Positions 36,346 through 50,900 of a stretch of 64,000 nucleotides of DNA are shown here, piece by piece; position 1 is the first letter of the stretch; each line of letters opens with the position of its first letter. The notes beneath the pieces were generated by a model that searched no databases, was not told where the DNA came from, and saw only the letters and a program-made list of their open reading frames with translations. The stretch is from Polytrichum commune (Eukaryota; Streptophyta; Polytrichopsida; Polytrichales; Polytrichaceae). The stretch covers positions 39,680,001 through 39,744,000 of the forward strand of contig OX485806.1 in the NCBI GenBank assembly GCA_950295325.1, given 5' to 3'. A program made the translations under genes and the position numbers.

Positions 36346-38456
36346 ATACTTTTTGAATGACCTATGTATAGTGTGTAGGACACTATGTGCCCAAGGGGTG
36401 AACTCTTCATTCAAAACCTAAATGACACATGTGGGTGACTATAAAATAAAACCCTTTATGTAGAAGTAATTTCTAGATAAGAACAAATGAATAAGTACAA
36501 TTGCTAGGCTAGAAAATGGACTCTTGTATTTACACTAAGCTTTTCAAATTCATGTGATAAATGCCCCTACTACATATACAAAACATAAATCATGAAATAA
36601 ACATGCCTTTGTTACATATACAATCCACTCTTATTTTCCAATGAGAAAGCCATTAGATACGTTTTCATCCATAGGATACAACTCTTAATAGCTTGACCCT
36701 AAAAAAAATCGTTATTAAAGCTCAACCAATAAATAATAATAGATGAAAAGGTAAATTGGATGAAACTAGCACACTATAATCAACTTTTCTTTCTCTAAAC
36801 CTTAAGCAACATTTTGTACATCTACCTTTACTTCCAAAAAAAAAATTCACAACCTTTTAAATGTACACATTAGAGAAAACATTATTGAGTTGGTTTGTGT
36901 ATAGTATGTACACTAATGCCTCATATTATACCCCTTTCTACACTCATGTTAATTCGTACGTGGTATGAAGAGTCCACCATTGGGACTATGTGAAAGACAA
37001 GTGTATGGAAAATGGATGACCCAATGTAGGCAATGCCATAGACTTTTACACTTTGATGAAGTATATGAAGGGCATTAAAAGTAAATGTTGCATGTCACTT
37101 TCATGTGAGAATATGGTCGTATGTTCTAACAAACATGTTGTTTAAGTGAGACCATAGGTAATAAATGCTCAAGAATCACATTCATCCCACACAAAATGTA
37201 ACCAAGGCACAATTTACATGGGACGGTAGCACAAATGGTCGGAGTTTATGACCAAAATGGGTTTGAGCTATGTACAAATTGAAATGTGATCCTAACATTG
37301 TGAGTCACATGGCTTTGGAATCCACTTCAAAATGCTAATCCATTGAGATAATAAACACATAATTCACATCAGTATAAGATTTAAATTACATAAATTATGG
37401 TGAATATTGTGGGCTACAATATTGAGCTTATGTGGCGTTTATTGGGGGTCCTAATATTGTGGTTGCACATTATTTAGTAACCTATGATATTGAACATGAG
37501 AGGTCCGAATTTTAGGTTACAATATTATTATTGGATTGAGTTTAAGTTTGCATTGCACTACTATTTATTTAACAAGTGAAATTATCTTCTTAAAGTGAGC
37601 AAATGCTCAATAAAGGTGGTGGTCACACACCAATACCTACCTGCAATAAACACCTCCATATTCTTCAAAAAGCGATAATGCATCCTTCAAGTCTTCCTTG
37701 TTTTTCACAAACAAACAAACAATCCCTCTTGTAGAACTTTTGATGCTCTTTCAATGAACACTAAGATTGCCTCCTAACTCTTAGACGTTAGAGTGCAAAG
37801 ACCATTTAAAGATAAATGAATTTTCATGCCAAAATTTTGTTGTTTTTCTTGCCTTGCCTTGGTTGCCACTGTTAGGAAAAGTATCTATCTATCTATCTAT
37901 CTATCTCTAGTATTAAAAAAGATGATTGAGGCAAGATGATGAACCCGATTTTACTTTACATACATACTTTTACATATATCCAAGTTATAACGCAATAGGC
38001 CACAATGCTAGTCTTCATGAAAGTAGTCCCCTACAAACAAAAAGACTCTATAATTCACACTAGCCTTAGCAAACAAAACAACTTTTCATTTCTTTTACTT
38101 TATTTCCTAAAACTAGTCTTAAGTTAAGTTAAGTTTACTTTTATCTTTTCTTAACACTCGCCTAATTATACTAACCTACTAACCCTAAACCTAGCAACAA
38201 AGCGGTTCCTTTCCTTTGAAGCTAGTTTAGATCACGGTGGCTTGTCGATTTACCTTCTTCTAGGTAAACGAGTTTTAGATTCTACGGTTGGCGGGTGGTT
38301 TTGATAGAAAGGAGGTACTAACCTATCCTATCTAGCGACGATGTTTTGGAGTACTAGTTTAACTTCCTCAAGTAACAAGTTTGACTAACTTAGTTTTCGT
38401 AAAATGTTTTTCTTCGAGATTGGATGCGGAAATAAAAGCGGAATCGTGAGGGCCAC

Positions 38457-38526
38457 ATGGCGCATGTGACACTCACGTATGCGAATTTGGAGCAGCACGC
38501 TTCGAAGCTGTTGAACCAACATGAAA
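38457..38526 (+). CDS. TRA1: TRA1 exon 1: start codon
   Basis: The ATG at 38457 is the first after an in-frame TAA (38433). It encodes 23 residues including NLEQHASKLL, which matches the start of plant TRA1. Donor GAAA|GTAAGT, phase 1. Confidence 0.85.
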
Positions 38527-41500
38527 GTAAGTTAAGTCACCCGCTACACCCGTACTCTTTCGATTTTCGAAGAACGATCGATAAATGTCGCTAAAACCGC
38601 CACTTTTACGTGTGGAATTGTATGTATCTACTAGATTCGCCGTATTGATGTAGAGTTTTAGAAATTTCTTAATTCGCAATTGAAAGGGATCTCATCTCGT
38701 CGCACCGAAGCATGTTGTACTTGAGTTTGAAACACAGAAGTTACAAGAATTCAAAGTTGTGATGTTGAGGTGGTGGGCATTCTCAGAATCAATATGTACT
38801 TAATATTACAAGATTTTAGGATTTTGGGGTTTTGATTTAGGGTGGGGTGTTGGTTTCAACATACTTTACCTTGACAATTCAACTTGAACAGTGGTTTTCA
38901 TGCACAAATCCTTTGAATCCTAGCTACCTGGTGTCCTAAACGTGACCGATTCATGTAAGATACAATAGACGGTGTAAGATACAATAGACAAGCATATTGA
39001 GCATATATACTAACTATTACATTCAAGAAGATTTAAATAAACATCTTGTTAGCAATTGACGTGGGATTCCAACACAACAAAACATGTTTTATTTGGAATT
39101 CCACATGCACAGATTGAAAGGGTTCAAAATTCTATTAGTAGACGAATTAAAATCAACATGGAACTTGATGTTATGATGATGAACATACTCATAATCAATA
39201 TGTACTTATTATGCATAATTTTTAGGATGTTGGATTTAGCACCATCTACCTTAAACCTTTTCAAACAAGTTTTGACATGTTTTACTATCTTCTTAATCAT
39301 GTACCATAGATTGGACATTGAGTGTAGTGTAGCGTCGATGACTGAGGTTCGAACCATAAATTTAAGTTGTAAGAACTTTGAATGTTTCATTCTCGTATGC
39401 CCACATTTCAGAAATTCAAATCTAATTAAAACATCCTCATTGGCATGTTTGCCGCCCTTCAAAAAAAAGGTTCATGTGTTTTCTCTGATTTGAAGCGTTT
39501 ATTCGTAGTTTTGGTCCTCTAATTGATTTTAAGCCTAAAATGAGAAATTCATTGCAACTAACGTATGCGGTGTGATTCGGTTCATTTTCTTAATTAGTCG
39601 GACACCCATATATGAGTAAAATGTGTGTTAGGTTAGGATAAAGAAACCAACATGGTGAAGACACATGTTTAAAAAGGGTGGACTATGTTTTCAAATTTCA
39701 ATAACTATTCCACACTTAATAGTAAACACAATTGGGAGAATTGATGTTATCAACGAACAAGCCAACAAACACGCAGTTCTAATAACCCCAACAAAATCAA
39801 ACGAGGTCCAATTTTCAACCTGCTTTTTTTGCTGATGTTTCATCATAGATTTACTAATGTAATACAAATTTGGAGACGTAAATTTGATCAATGAAAGCCG
39901 AAGAACAAGAAAACTAGCCGCCAATTAACATTTACATACTCTAAATTGTGTAGCAATTGCAAAGGACGACCCGAGAGAAAGTATAGCATTTACGGACTCG
40001 ATCGTATTCACATTGACGAGAACAATGTAAAATGTTCGATTAATTCTCATCCTTTTTCTTTTTTTCTTTTTTTTTCACGATCTTTCTTTTGCAGCGTTGC
40101 AAAATAAGTTGTTGTTGGTGAGGTCTCTTCGGATTCATATCGAGATCGTGCAAACCACAAAGTACCAAAGCTTCTTGGACACATTCTTCCCCGTGTTTGA
40201 GAGGTTTTTGACGCACACAACGACGCCGCAAACGGAAGAAGACAATGAGGAGCAAAAACTCCGCTATGAGGTTCTCGACATCTTGTCGAGGTTGCCGACC
40301 AACGGGGTCATGGTGGCGTATGCGGCGAGGCTATGCAAGTTGGTCGTATTTTGCTTGAGCCAAGAGAACGAGAAAAATGGGCTCATGTGTCTTCGGATTT
40401 TGCATAACTTGCACCAACATTTACAGCCGCAAATCCAACACGAGACTCAAGCATTTGTCATCTTCATTCATAAGGTAAGTTATTGTGTGTGTCTGAATTT
40501 CCTTTTGTTCAAAGTTGGGTATATTTTCATATGAGGTTGTGACCCCTAACAAGGGGGGGGGGGGGGGGAGAGAGAGAGAGAGTTTAACTTGTGCAACTTT
40601 GAATATTAAGTGAGAACAAGTCTAGCATGGTCTTCTATAATTATAAATATCTTAGAAGCAAATAAGGTCTTGAGAATACATCTTTAGAATATTATTTGAA
40701 TATTACTAGGGGTTTAGGGTTTTAGATTTGCTCTAGATTTTGGGTCTATATTTTTGGTTTAGGGTTTAGAATATACTATGAATATTGGGGCACGAACAAG
40801 GGTGATTCATTCCAATTGGATCCCATTAGACTGATTCACGGTTTTTCATGCCACTTCCAAAATCAAATCATCTAGAAAAAATCATGTACAGTACAAGCTA
40901 GTTCATTGCGTGGACACCTTCCCAATGGATGAGTTTATGTGATCGCCACAAATCCGTAACCATTGATTTTTGAGTGCTAAGGAGAAGAAGAGATATTCAA
41001 CATTCAAGTCAATTTGATACCCACCTTTATAATTTTACAAGAGTGAGGCGCTTTAACTTTCAAAACTTTTGATGTATATTACCAAGACTTTTTAAGGTGA
41101 CAATGAAGTGAAATATTGGTATAAGATACATCATTAGAGTTAAACCCAACTAATCAATTTTTTTTTGTGTTGTAACATGTGGTTATACTATGTTGCAGTT
41201 GCAAATGCTAGCAAGAGTATTGTGAGATGTCGTAGAACCTCTTAAATGCTAAAATTTAGAAGCTAATTAATAAGGAATCAAGACCTCATGAAATATGGGA
41301 TTTTTTGAGGATGCCATTGAGGACTCTCAACCAAATACCAAATTGAGGAAAGTTTAACAACCTTTTATTATTATTATTATTATGTTTTAAGAAAGAAAAC
41401 TCCATATGATTCTTGAGATTTGAAATTTATTGGCATTGAAATTCAACATCTATGTGGTGAAGTAGTTAAGACAAATACACAAATCTACATTTCCTAAGAT

Positions 41501-44500
41501 CACTTGTTGGTGCTTGTGAGCTACTATAGGTGTATCATGATTTTGAGCATAACGCAACGAAGGCAATCGAAGGAAGTCGACATGATGATTTTGAAGGCAC
41601 GTCGGCATCAAAGAACTCAACATTACTTCCCGGTTGTCTATCATTCAAAGTGATCACCGAAAGCATTCTATTCTTCATGCGATTGCTTTCGTCACCGGAC
41701 TCCGAAGGCCAAAGAGATATGGTCTCTAAGATCGTACCTCTCATTGTGAAGGCGGTCGGATTCCAATATCCGGACTCGTCGAGTTATTTACACACTAATT
41801 GTCCGTCAAGTAATTTACAACAAATTTTGACCGAGTTGAAAGTGGGGCAAGCTAAGGCTTTGATGACGTTGATGGTGCTCATGAAGGTGCATCCCGAGGC
41901 CGTGCGTCCACACGCAAGAGACATCGCGAACAACATTGTGAAATCGCTCGAAAGTTGCCCAAGTCACGTCACCGAAATACGAAGAGTGAGTCCTTGAAGC
42001 TTCCAATTTATCTTGCCATGAATTTTAAGATTCCCATACATCAATCAATTTCGACTTAGTGTCGCAAACAATATTTGAACTCATATATTGCTAAGAACAT
42101 CGTGAAGTCACTTGAAAGTTGCCTTTAGTTTATCGAATCACAAAGAGTGAGTCCTTGAAGGTTTCAATTACTTTTTTGTTTCAAAATGATTGTCTGTGTT
42201 CCTAACTTTGGCGAGATTAAGGCCCGCTGACCATTGACAAAATAGTTGTAAGTATGACTCTTCAAATAGAAAACAACAACTACTCTGAAACGTCCCTTGA
42301 GGTTGCCATGTCGAAAGACTACTTGATGATTAAAGTTTGGCACGAACATATTTGACTTTGAGCCTCAAATTTCTAGCTCGGCAGATAAACGGGACAATCA
42401 TTTTGGGACCAAAAAATCTCGGAGGTCGGACAATCATTTTGGGACGGAGGGAGTATCTTGGAATGAACCAAAATATTCTTAGATAGCAGTCAATCTTAGA
42501 TTATGTGACCAACAACATTAATATTCATATGTTGCTAACAACACTTTGAAGTCACTTGAAAGTTGCCCTCATGTTATTGAATTACAAAGAGTGATTCCTT
42601 GAAGCTTCATTTATCTTGCAATGAAACTCAAAGAATCCTAGATGCCAATCAATCTTAAGATAAGATGACAACAACCATTTGAACTCATAGGTGAGTGAAA
42701 ACTAGATCAAAACTCTTAGCATCATAACTTGCTTAAGTTTTAATGGAAGGATCTATTGATCGAATTCTACATTGGATGATGATGATGATGATGATGATGA
42801 TAATTTCATAATTATTGGTTGTTTGAATGATACATCTAACATAAAAAAGCATGAACAAGATTTTCATCATATTCTAGTATTTCAACATTCAAATTAGATT
42901 TGAGAACTGATTGGAGTGAACTCAAGAGTCATATTTTTTTAGAGAATTATTATTCAACAACAACAACAACATGTTTTGAGAATATATATATAGTTTGGTT
43001 TCACTTGAATTGTTGGTGCTAAGCTGGTAGATTGTGTGACTAATTATGGGTTATTGCAGGACCTTTTTGAAGTCATTCGCAAATTTCTAGCGTTGGATTG
43101 GAGAACTACATTTCCGGATTTTGTCTACAAATTGTACGATGAAAGGTAGGACCACGACTCCACCAAGCTAGAGATGAAACCTTCAAAATGGACATTGATG
43201 AAACTATGTATTCAATGTTTTGAACTCTTATTGAAGTAAAAATGTGTCTAACTTTCTTGTGGGAAGTCAGCCCTATGGGGCGGATATCCCAATACACTTC
43301 TCATTACCATGATATTTTTATAGGAAGATGTGTGAGTCCTAAGTGAATATTTGTATTTATAATTCAATGAAACCTCAAGGATCATTTGGATGTTGAAGAA
43401 TCTATATAATCAACAAAATAATAAAGAAGAACGAGCATGCATTTTAACGTACTCGTAATCATGTTTGCTTATACACTTCAATCAATCGGATGATCTTATT
43501 GTACAACTCCAAAATGTTGTTAAATTTGGATTGGGTCTTTATCCGGTTGGGGTCCAATTTTCACTTAATTATTATGGGTTCTTAACAAGCTCGTAGATTC
43601 TTCAACATCTTGCGGTTGTTTCTTCAATCACTTTGGATTTCTAGATCAACACATTGTGAGTCACCCCTAAATTGCCCCTTCAATAGACTTATAATATCAC
43701 TTCAAAATCTAGATAGGAACCCCTAATAACTCTTACATCATACAAGACTCTATGGGAGTTAAATATCGTCATTTTTGTGGGTTGAAAAACATATTGATAT
43801 GACAATCTTTTGGTGGTTTGGGGAGTTAGGGTTCTATTAGGAAGCAAGCAAAAGGGACCCGAATCTCTTCATTTGTCGGTGGCCGAGGTGTTGTACACTC
43901 TCTTCAACTATGCTAGCACGCGCCTTGACACTCCCTTTGTGGTAAACTCATCATCCACAAACCCTAGATTAACCTCAAATATTAAGGGTTTCAAGTTAAA
44001 TGTGGCTATCTCAAATGAACGGGACCTTGTGCAAATTTGTGAGGTTAAAATTGTATTTCACACAACTTACTACTCAAAGGAAGTGAAAAATAAATGGTGA
44101 ATGTGATGATGGTGATCGACGTCCAAATACATATTGCACTAAATACTCCTAATACTGTGGGTGGAGAATTAGTGTGGAAAAATTAATGTGGGCCATACTA
44201 ATTTTCTAGTCAAGGTGGAAATAACCTAAAAACGTGGTTGTTTAGCCCCAGTTCTCATTTTGTGCTATAGGTATATGGCAAAGACACTAATTTATTTTGA
44301 CTACAACTCACATGTGTGTGTTGTGGGTGTAGAGTCAACAAATTGTCAACACTTCCACACGATTCATCAACGAATATACCTTGCCTTTCATTTGTCAATT
44401 GAAATTACTTCGAGTCATTCTCTCAATGGTAAGTACACTACATTTTGTATTTGGTGTCGTCAATTCTATTTGTCTTGCCCGATACTAATTGTAAACCACC

Positions 44501-44885
44501 CGTGTGGTGTCACCAACACTAAATGTAAACCTATCATTTTTTTTTTAAATCCTGTAAAAATATTTGGGCACTATAGATTCACAATGTTATTATCACTTAT
44601 TGAGTGATTTTTCATCCAAATTTCAATCATCCATGACAATACTTGTAAAATTCTTTATAAGATGTATCATTAGAAAGTTACCACAGTGACACGAAACACC
44701 ATTGACACTAAATACACTAAATATTTAGTGTAGTACCGCCAACATCGTGAGATTTTAACATCCACATATCAATTTGCTACCAAACACACTTCAGGTATTG
44801 TAATTGAAAAAGTAGTGCGAGCTCCATGTGTGTCCTTTGAATTACTATTTTTTTCCTTACTAGAAATTTCATATATATATATATA

Positions 44886-44933
<48 letters not shown>

Positions 44934-47900
44934 TTTAAGTGATATTGACCTCTACTTTTGGGGGCTTGCTTCAAACTATCCTTGACAACATAGATTGAAT
45001 GAAATGCAATTGATTTTAAAGTCTAGGAAGTCAAAAAACATATGAAACTGAAATTTGATTAAAGTAGGGTAAAAAAAGTTAGGTAGTTCCCTAAAGTAAC
45101 GAAGTTTAGTGGCCTATTTGAGATAATGGCTGATATCAACATGATGACCTACTTGGTAGAAAGACTTGAGGCTACCTAGTCTTAGATTTTGAAATAGGAA
45201 GTAAAACTTATCTTGGGGTTGGGGAAATGTATGGGGAATTGGTGATGCAGGCTGTAACCCTTCATGCAAAAAAAAATCTAGGTTTTCCAAAGGAAGAGGC
45301 AAACGCTATCATGGTATATTCATTTTCATCATTTTCATCCATTTATTATCATGTTATATGGAGAGAGGGAGTTATCATATTATATGGAACAGGAGGAGGT
45401 TATCATATACAAGCATACATCTCATTCATCCAACGTAAAAACCTTTTAATAATATGCAACCAAGAGATTATAAATTGTAGCTCTTTTAACACCAAAATTG
45501 TATCTTTAAAGACCTTGAACTTGTCTACCACAGAGAACGAACACCATAAAGACACATGTTTAGAAGAGACTAGACTACGCCTTCGAGATTTATTAAGTAC
45601 TCCACACTTGATAGTGAACACAACGGGGAGGCCCTCCCCATATGTTCAGTTTAAAATCAACAAACATGCACTTTCTATAACCATAACCAAATATTAACGA
45701 GAAGTCCAATTTATATTCTGATTATTTTTGCTAATGCTTTGTTGTAGAATTGCTAATGTAACATAAATAAAATTATGGAAATTTAACCGGTAGAAGTTGG
45801 AGAACATGAAATACGAACCACATAACACCCACATACCTTATATGACATGCCATTTGCACACAACTAACTCTCATTGGCTCATGTAGGTTCAAATCATGGA
45901 AACATTTATGATCCACTTCCGGGCGGTCAAGGGGTACCTACCAAAGGTATATTAAGAGATGCTTAGAGTAGGTCTTGTCAAAATTCTTTGAACTTTTCAT
46001 TAGGTAGAATAGGCATACTAGCTATACTATTACTTCTCTCAAATTCATATCCATAGTATTCTCCACATTTACCAATAGTGTTCAATTTTGGATACATACA
46101 TACATAGATAGATACACATGTGATGCTAAGATCGTGAAGTGAACATGTCAAGGATGTGATCTAGTGGATAATAAGACTTAAGGAATTCAAGCTTATGTGA
46201 GTTTCTATAGCGCTAGAAACTTTAACGATCTCAACATTTGCATAAAATTCGTTTTGTTGCTTTGTCGGATTACATAGATGGAAAGATAACCCAATGCAAT
46301 GAGAAAAAGAAGAAATAAGAGGTTTTGAAGTTCTTACTAAGGGGGGAATTGATAGTATAGTTATGTTGAATCCTTAATAAAACTATACTCAATATATAAA
46401 TAAATAATCAACGTCGGGCAATCTGACGTGAATTTGAGCCCGTTGGCTCTACCTTGCTCAAGAATCTTCTTGATGCAGGACAGGGTAAACTGCCTACCTT
46501 GCAGTGTGTGGACTCTTGGCTTTCTATCTGATTCTTCTTCCTCGTCTTTCTTCTTTTTAATAAAAATTTTCTTTAAATATTTAAGTTTTTTACCCCCGTC
46601 AAGGAGAAAGAAGATTTCACAGCGGGTTTTGAACCGCCAACCACTCCATTCAGAATTGGATACCTCTCCACTATCATCCTTTAATTTAGGATCATCTCGG
46701 ACCTTAAAACTATACTAAGTTACAGAGTGGTTTACTTTTTGGATCAAATTTTTTGTGTGTAGGTGCTACCCGTGGATGCAAAGGATGCAAAAGAGGATGC
46801 GGAGAAGAGATCCATTGAGCAGCTTGTTTATATACTCTTCATTGGTTAGTGTGAACCCCTCAACGCCCAAGGAAACACACAATTGGATTTTCATTAAATA
46901 AAATAGAATTGTATTTTAAACTTACCTAAATGTAAGACATCGTGCATGTCGCAGCTTTGCAAGATTGTAGGTTTTAAATTTGAAGCGTTCTTATGGGTTA
47001 TGTCGAATGTGAAAGAATCAAACTTCTTCAATAGAGTTTTCTAGCTTTTCTTGTACTATAAACACCTAATATTGTCCATTGAGCAATTATGAAGTAGTAC
47101 ATGAGTTTAGGGTTTAGGGTTGGGGTTGTACATTAAGACCCCAAACAAACTATTTATAAATGAATGTCAAGAGCGAAAACTTCCCATTTATAGTAGAAAT
47201 CACTTACCAAACTAAAATAACATGGTCAAAATGTGATCCTAGTATCTATTAGAGTTATCCTTAAAGTCGGGTCTCAAAGAGGGACGAAACAGTGGGTTTG
47301 ATCCTTTTTTTGAGAAAACTTTCTATCAAGAGCTCATTAGCTTGTTGTGCACTAAAACCTATTTGGGAAGTTGGGTGAGGCTTTTGGGGACCTCTTCCTT
47401 TCCACCTCACACACTTTGAGAGAATTTCAGGATCTAAAATAGGTATGCGCATGGGGCCTATTGTTTTGAATCCTAAATCAGCTTGGGCAAAGGTAGCTTA
47501 GCCCACCCATCCTAGTAGGACAAGTTAGAAAGCAAATTTTGAACCGTCTGACACCATTCTTTGTGTATGATAATTCAAGCATCAAGAAAACTTGGGTGAC
47601 TTTGTGTTAATTCTTATAAACTCAAGTTTTGGGACTAATTCCACGGTTTTGTGTGCTTTACTTTACAAATAACTCCATTGTATTGCTAATCAAGATTGTG
47701 TTAAATTGGTAGGGCTTTGCACCCTTGTGACTATGAACTTTGTCAATGTGACTCAAAGCTCAACAAGTGGGGAGCCAAATAATGGTGTGTCGACTTTGAA
47801 GGTCTTGACACGCGATGAGGTATTTTAGAAACTCACTCTTGCAATGAGAATTGATTCCATTTGTTGACGTGCCAAAATCCTTAGAATTGTTTTTGAGTGT

Positions 47901-50900
47901 GACGTCATGTTATGTATGAGAAATGTATAGCAGTGTTGGACTAGTATCATCTTTATTGCTATATTATTATACCATTCGGGCATTCATAAGGAGGATTTCA
48001 CACTTTTCGATATCGCTAAGGTATGTGTATGTTAGAATATGTTTGTTTTCAATATCATTCTGGTCTATATACCATGCAAGAATCTTCGTACTTTTGGAAA
48101 ATTTCCCATAGTATCAATATGGTTTAGAGTGGTGATCGACTCAAATAATAACTTAACTGTACAAAGATATTCTCACCTTGAGAGACCCACCAAATATCAA
48201 TATTTGAGTGGTATTACAATTCTGATACTCATGAGTAGGTTCATTGATACCACTATTGATGTCGATTATTGATAGTCATGCATTCACCAATACATATTGG
48301 TCCAAGATTTGGTGATAATTTGATTGCACATGTACGTTTGTGTATGTGGGGACCATGTACCTATCGTTCTAGACTCATATGGTGGCGAAGATATTGAGAC
48401 GCGCCATAAGTTATGCAACACTCTTTGAAGAGCAAAACCTCGAGAAGATGCTCCTTCGAGCTACAAAGGCCTTTCGGTGTGTGGAGCATTCGAGCATGAT
48501 GACCATTTTCTCCCTTTGCATAGACTCCGCGTTCAAAAACTCGCTCACGTGCCGTCACAAAACATATTTCCATGCATTTTTCCTCAACTCGGAGGTACGT
48601 TCTAATCCTCCCTCCTCCACCTAATTTGGCATTTGTGTTCTTTTGGTTAGTGGGGATTGATTGTCCGGGAATTGGATTTTGGGCAAACTCGGTGGAGATC
48701 CAAGTGTTTCCAAGTCCAACTGGGTTACATGTTGATATCTTTTGTTTTTTCCTTTCTTAATTCAAGGTGTATTTTATAGACATGACGTTACTCAGTCATA
48801 TGGTTGAGTTTCATATTCATATCTAACACTAGATATGGGCCTCCACTATCTTATCTTTCAGGCAAAAAACTTAGAGAATTAATAAAAAGAAACTGATGTC
48901 AACACGCATCATATGAATATTGTGAATAGTGTCAGTTTTCCTCTACAATGATCGACAATTTGTCTAAAGTCTTGAACTTGAATTGGTTGCTTCCCAAACT
49001 CAAGTGGCCCATCTCTAACTAGCAGTTGGATCTCCCCATTTGTAAGTGGGAGATATTCCTAAATGATTAAACATTTTATCTTGTCAACCAAAATGCCACA
49101 TGGGATCACTCTATTGGACAAATAAGAATAGAAGGTGTTTATGCATGATAACTTGTTGGAAAGGTCTTGAGCTAAGCTATATCAGCATAGACGTTTCATT
49201 TCCTCCGTTTTATTGCCATGTGTCATCATCATGCTATTCAAAAAAATAAAAATGTAAGAGGTTTCTAATGACAATAGCTTGTCGGAAAGGTCTTAAGAAC
49301 TCATTAACTTATAACCTCAAATTTACTTCATTTGAGTAAGAATTGAGCAAGATACCACAAGAATCATAAGAATGTAACATTGCAATCTTGATATCTCAAT
49401 TGTTCAAACAACTAGACATAATCTTTTCTTTGGTGGATTTTTGAACTCATTAGAGTATTGTGTCAATTGTTGAGTCTATAGCATAATGTATTTATGGACT
49501 ATCTCCACTTTCAGTCAAGTTATGCATATTATGGAGCCATCCCTTTTCCACTATATAAATAACTATGTGTTTGGAACCAACCAAAACATAACATCAGTCA
49601 ACAAAGTAAGGGTTTTCTTATATCATCAGGTTGTCAATGTAGCGTGGAGTATACAAATTTGCATGATGTTGTGATTATACTCCTAAGGTTTTGTGACCTA
49701 CCCAAACTGAAGGTATGTGCTGACTAATGTCATGAATGTGGGGGACAATCCCCTTACATCATTTGGACATTTCTAAAACTCTATTATTTTGGTCTTTCTA
49801 GGTCACCAGACGACCGTACATGGAGGTTCTATTGAATTACCTCGTGGAAACAAAATTGGACACTCTCAAGCACGTGTCACCCACCTCAAACCTTGTGGTA
49901 TCGCTCTTCAACCTCATCTACAAAGCCATGGCCATGGCTAGCTCGGAGTCATCAGCGGACATCATGACCCACATTGATAAGGTATGTGGGGTGTTATTCG
50001 GGTTGTTTTTCACGTTCTCCAAGTTCTACCGAATAGATTTACACAATGAAACTTGTGTTGCATTAGCAAATCTATAACAAAATTGAATTGAAAATCAAAC
50101 CTCCCATAATTAAGTCATGCAACTTATCGGAACTGCATGTTTGTTTATTTCTACACTAAATACATATTATTGCATGTGGAGTAGTTGATAGAATTTGAAT
50201 GTGTGGTCCAATCTCATTTAAACATGTGTACTTTATGTTGTTTGTTCTTTGATCCTCATCTAACCACATACCAATCAAATGAAAGTGTCCCATCAAGAAA
50301 AACGATTGAATAACACTTGCATACCTTATGTTTGTTTGCTCTCTAGGTTAAGTGTATCATCCAAGCATGTCTTGACCTCGCCGTCGAGGTGGCCAACCCC
50401 CGTCCCTGCATCAACCTCATCATGGAGACATTTGGGGCCCTCCAAACTCCCCCTTTCCACAAGCTTTGGCCCCACCTCACCCACCTCCTCACACCATGTT
50501 TGGACACGTTCCTCCACCTCCTTAACAACAACAACAACAACCCGACAACTAGGTTCGTCCCTCAACTATGGTCCAAGTAAATCTAGACTTATGCATGAAT
50601 TTCAAACGACACAACAAAATTGTGTGTGATAGAAACTTCTATCGATGGACTCTAGGATAGAAATGACAGATAACCCAACCCTAAATGGACTACATCTACC
50701 GAGGAAAGTCATGTATGTTCTCTAATGTCCGAACAACCCATTGAACTCCCGAGGAGGACGTTACCTCTGAATAGTAACACGCACTAATTCGGGATAAGCA
50801 TTGTAGTTTTTCTCCCCCCAAATAGTTTGTTTTGCAATGTCGGCATACAAACGGGGAAAAAAAAAACCTCTCATATGCATTGTTCATATCGCATCTCTTG

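Larger units (their letters stand above)
17381..38456. other. 21 kb intergenic region between divergent genes
   Basis: It contains both promoters, three tandem arrays, a foldback element and dispersed repeats. I see no coding exon with splice signals and no family motif. 22100-27360 and 32000-38400 show only AT-rich sequence, short homopolymer runs and degenerate repeat fragments; a (CTAT)n tract lies at about 37880-37905. Confidence 0.6.

Noticed and set aside
39056..39493. 145-residue plus-strand frame before TRA1 exon 2
   Set aside because: It lies inside intron 1, has no TRA1 similarity, and exon 1 (38457-38526) already joins exon 2 in the right phase.
47106..47130. TTTAGGG-like telomere repeat (also near 6083 and 40712)
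   Set aside because: Only two units or fewer at each site; too short to be interstitial telomere sequence.
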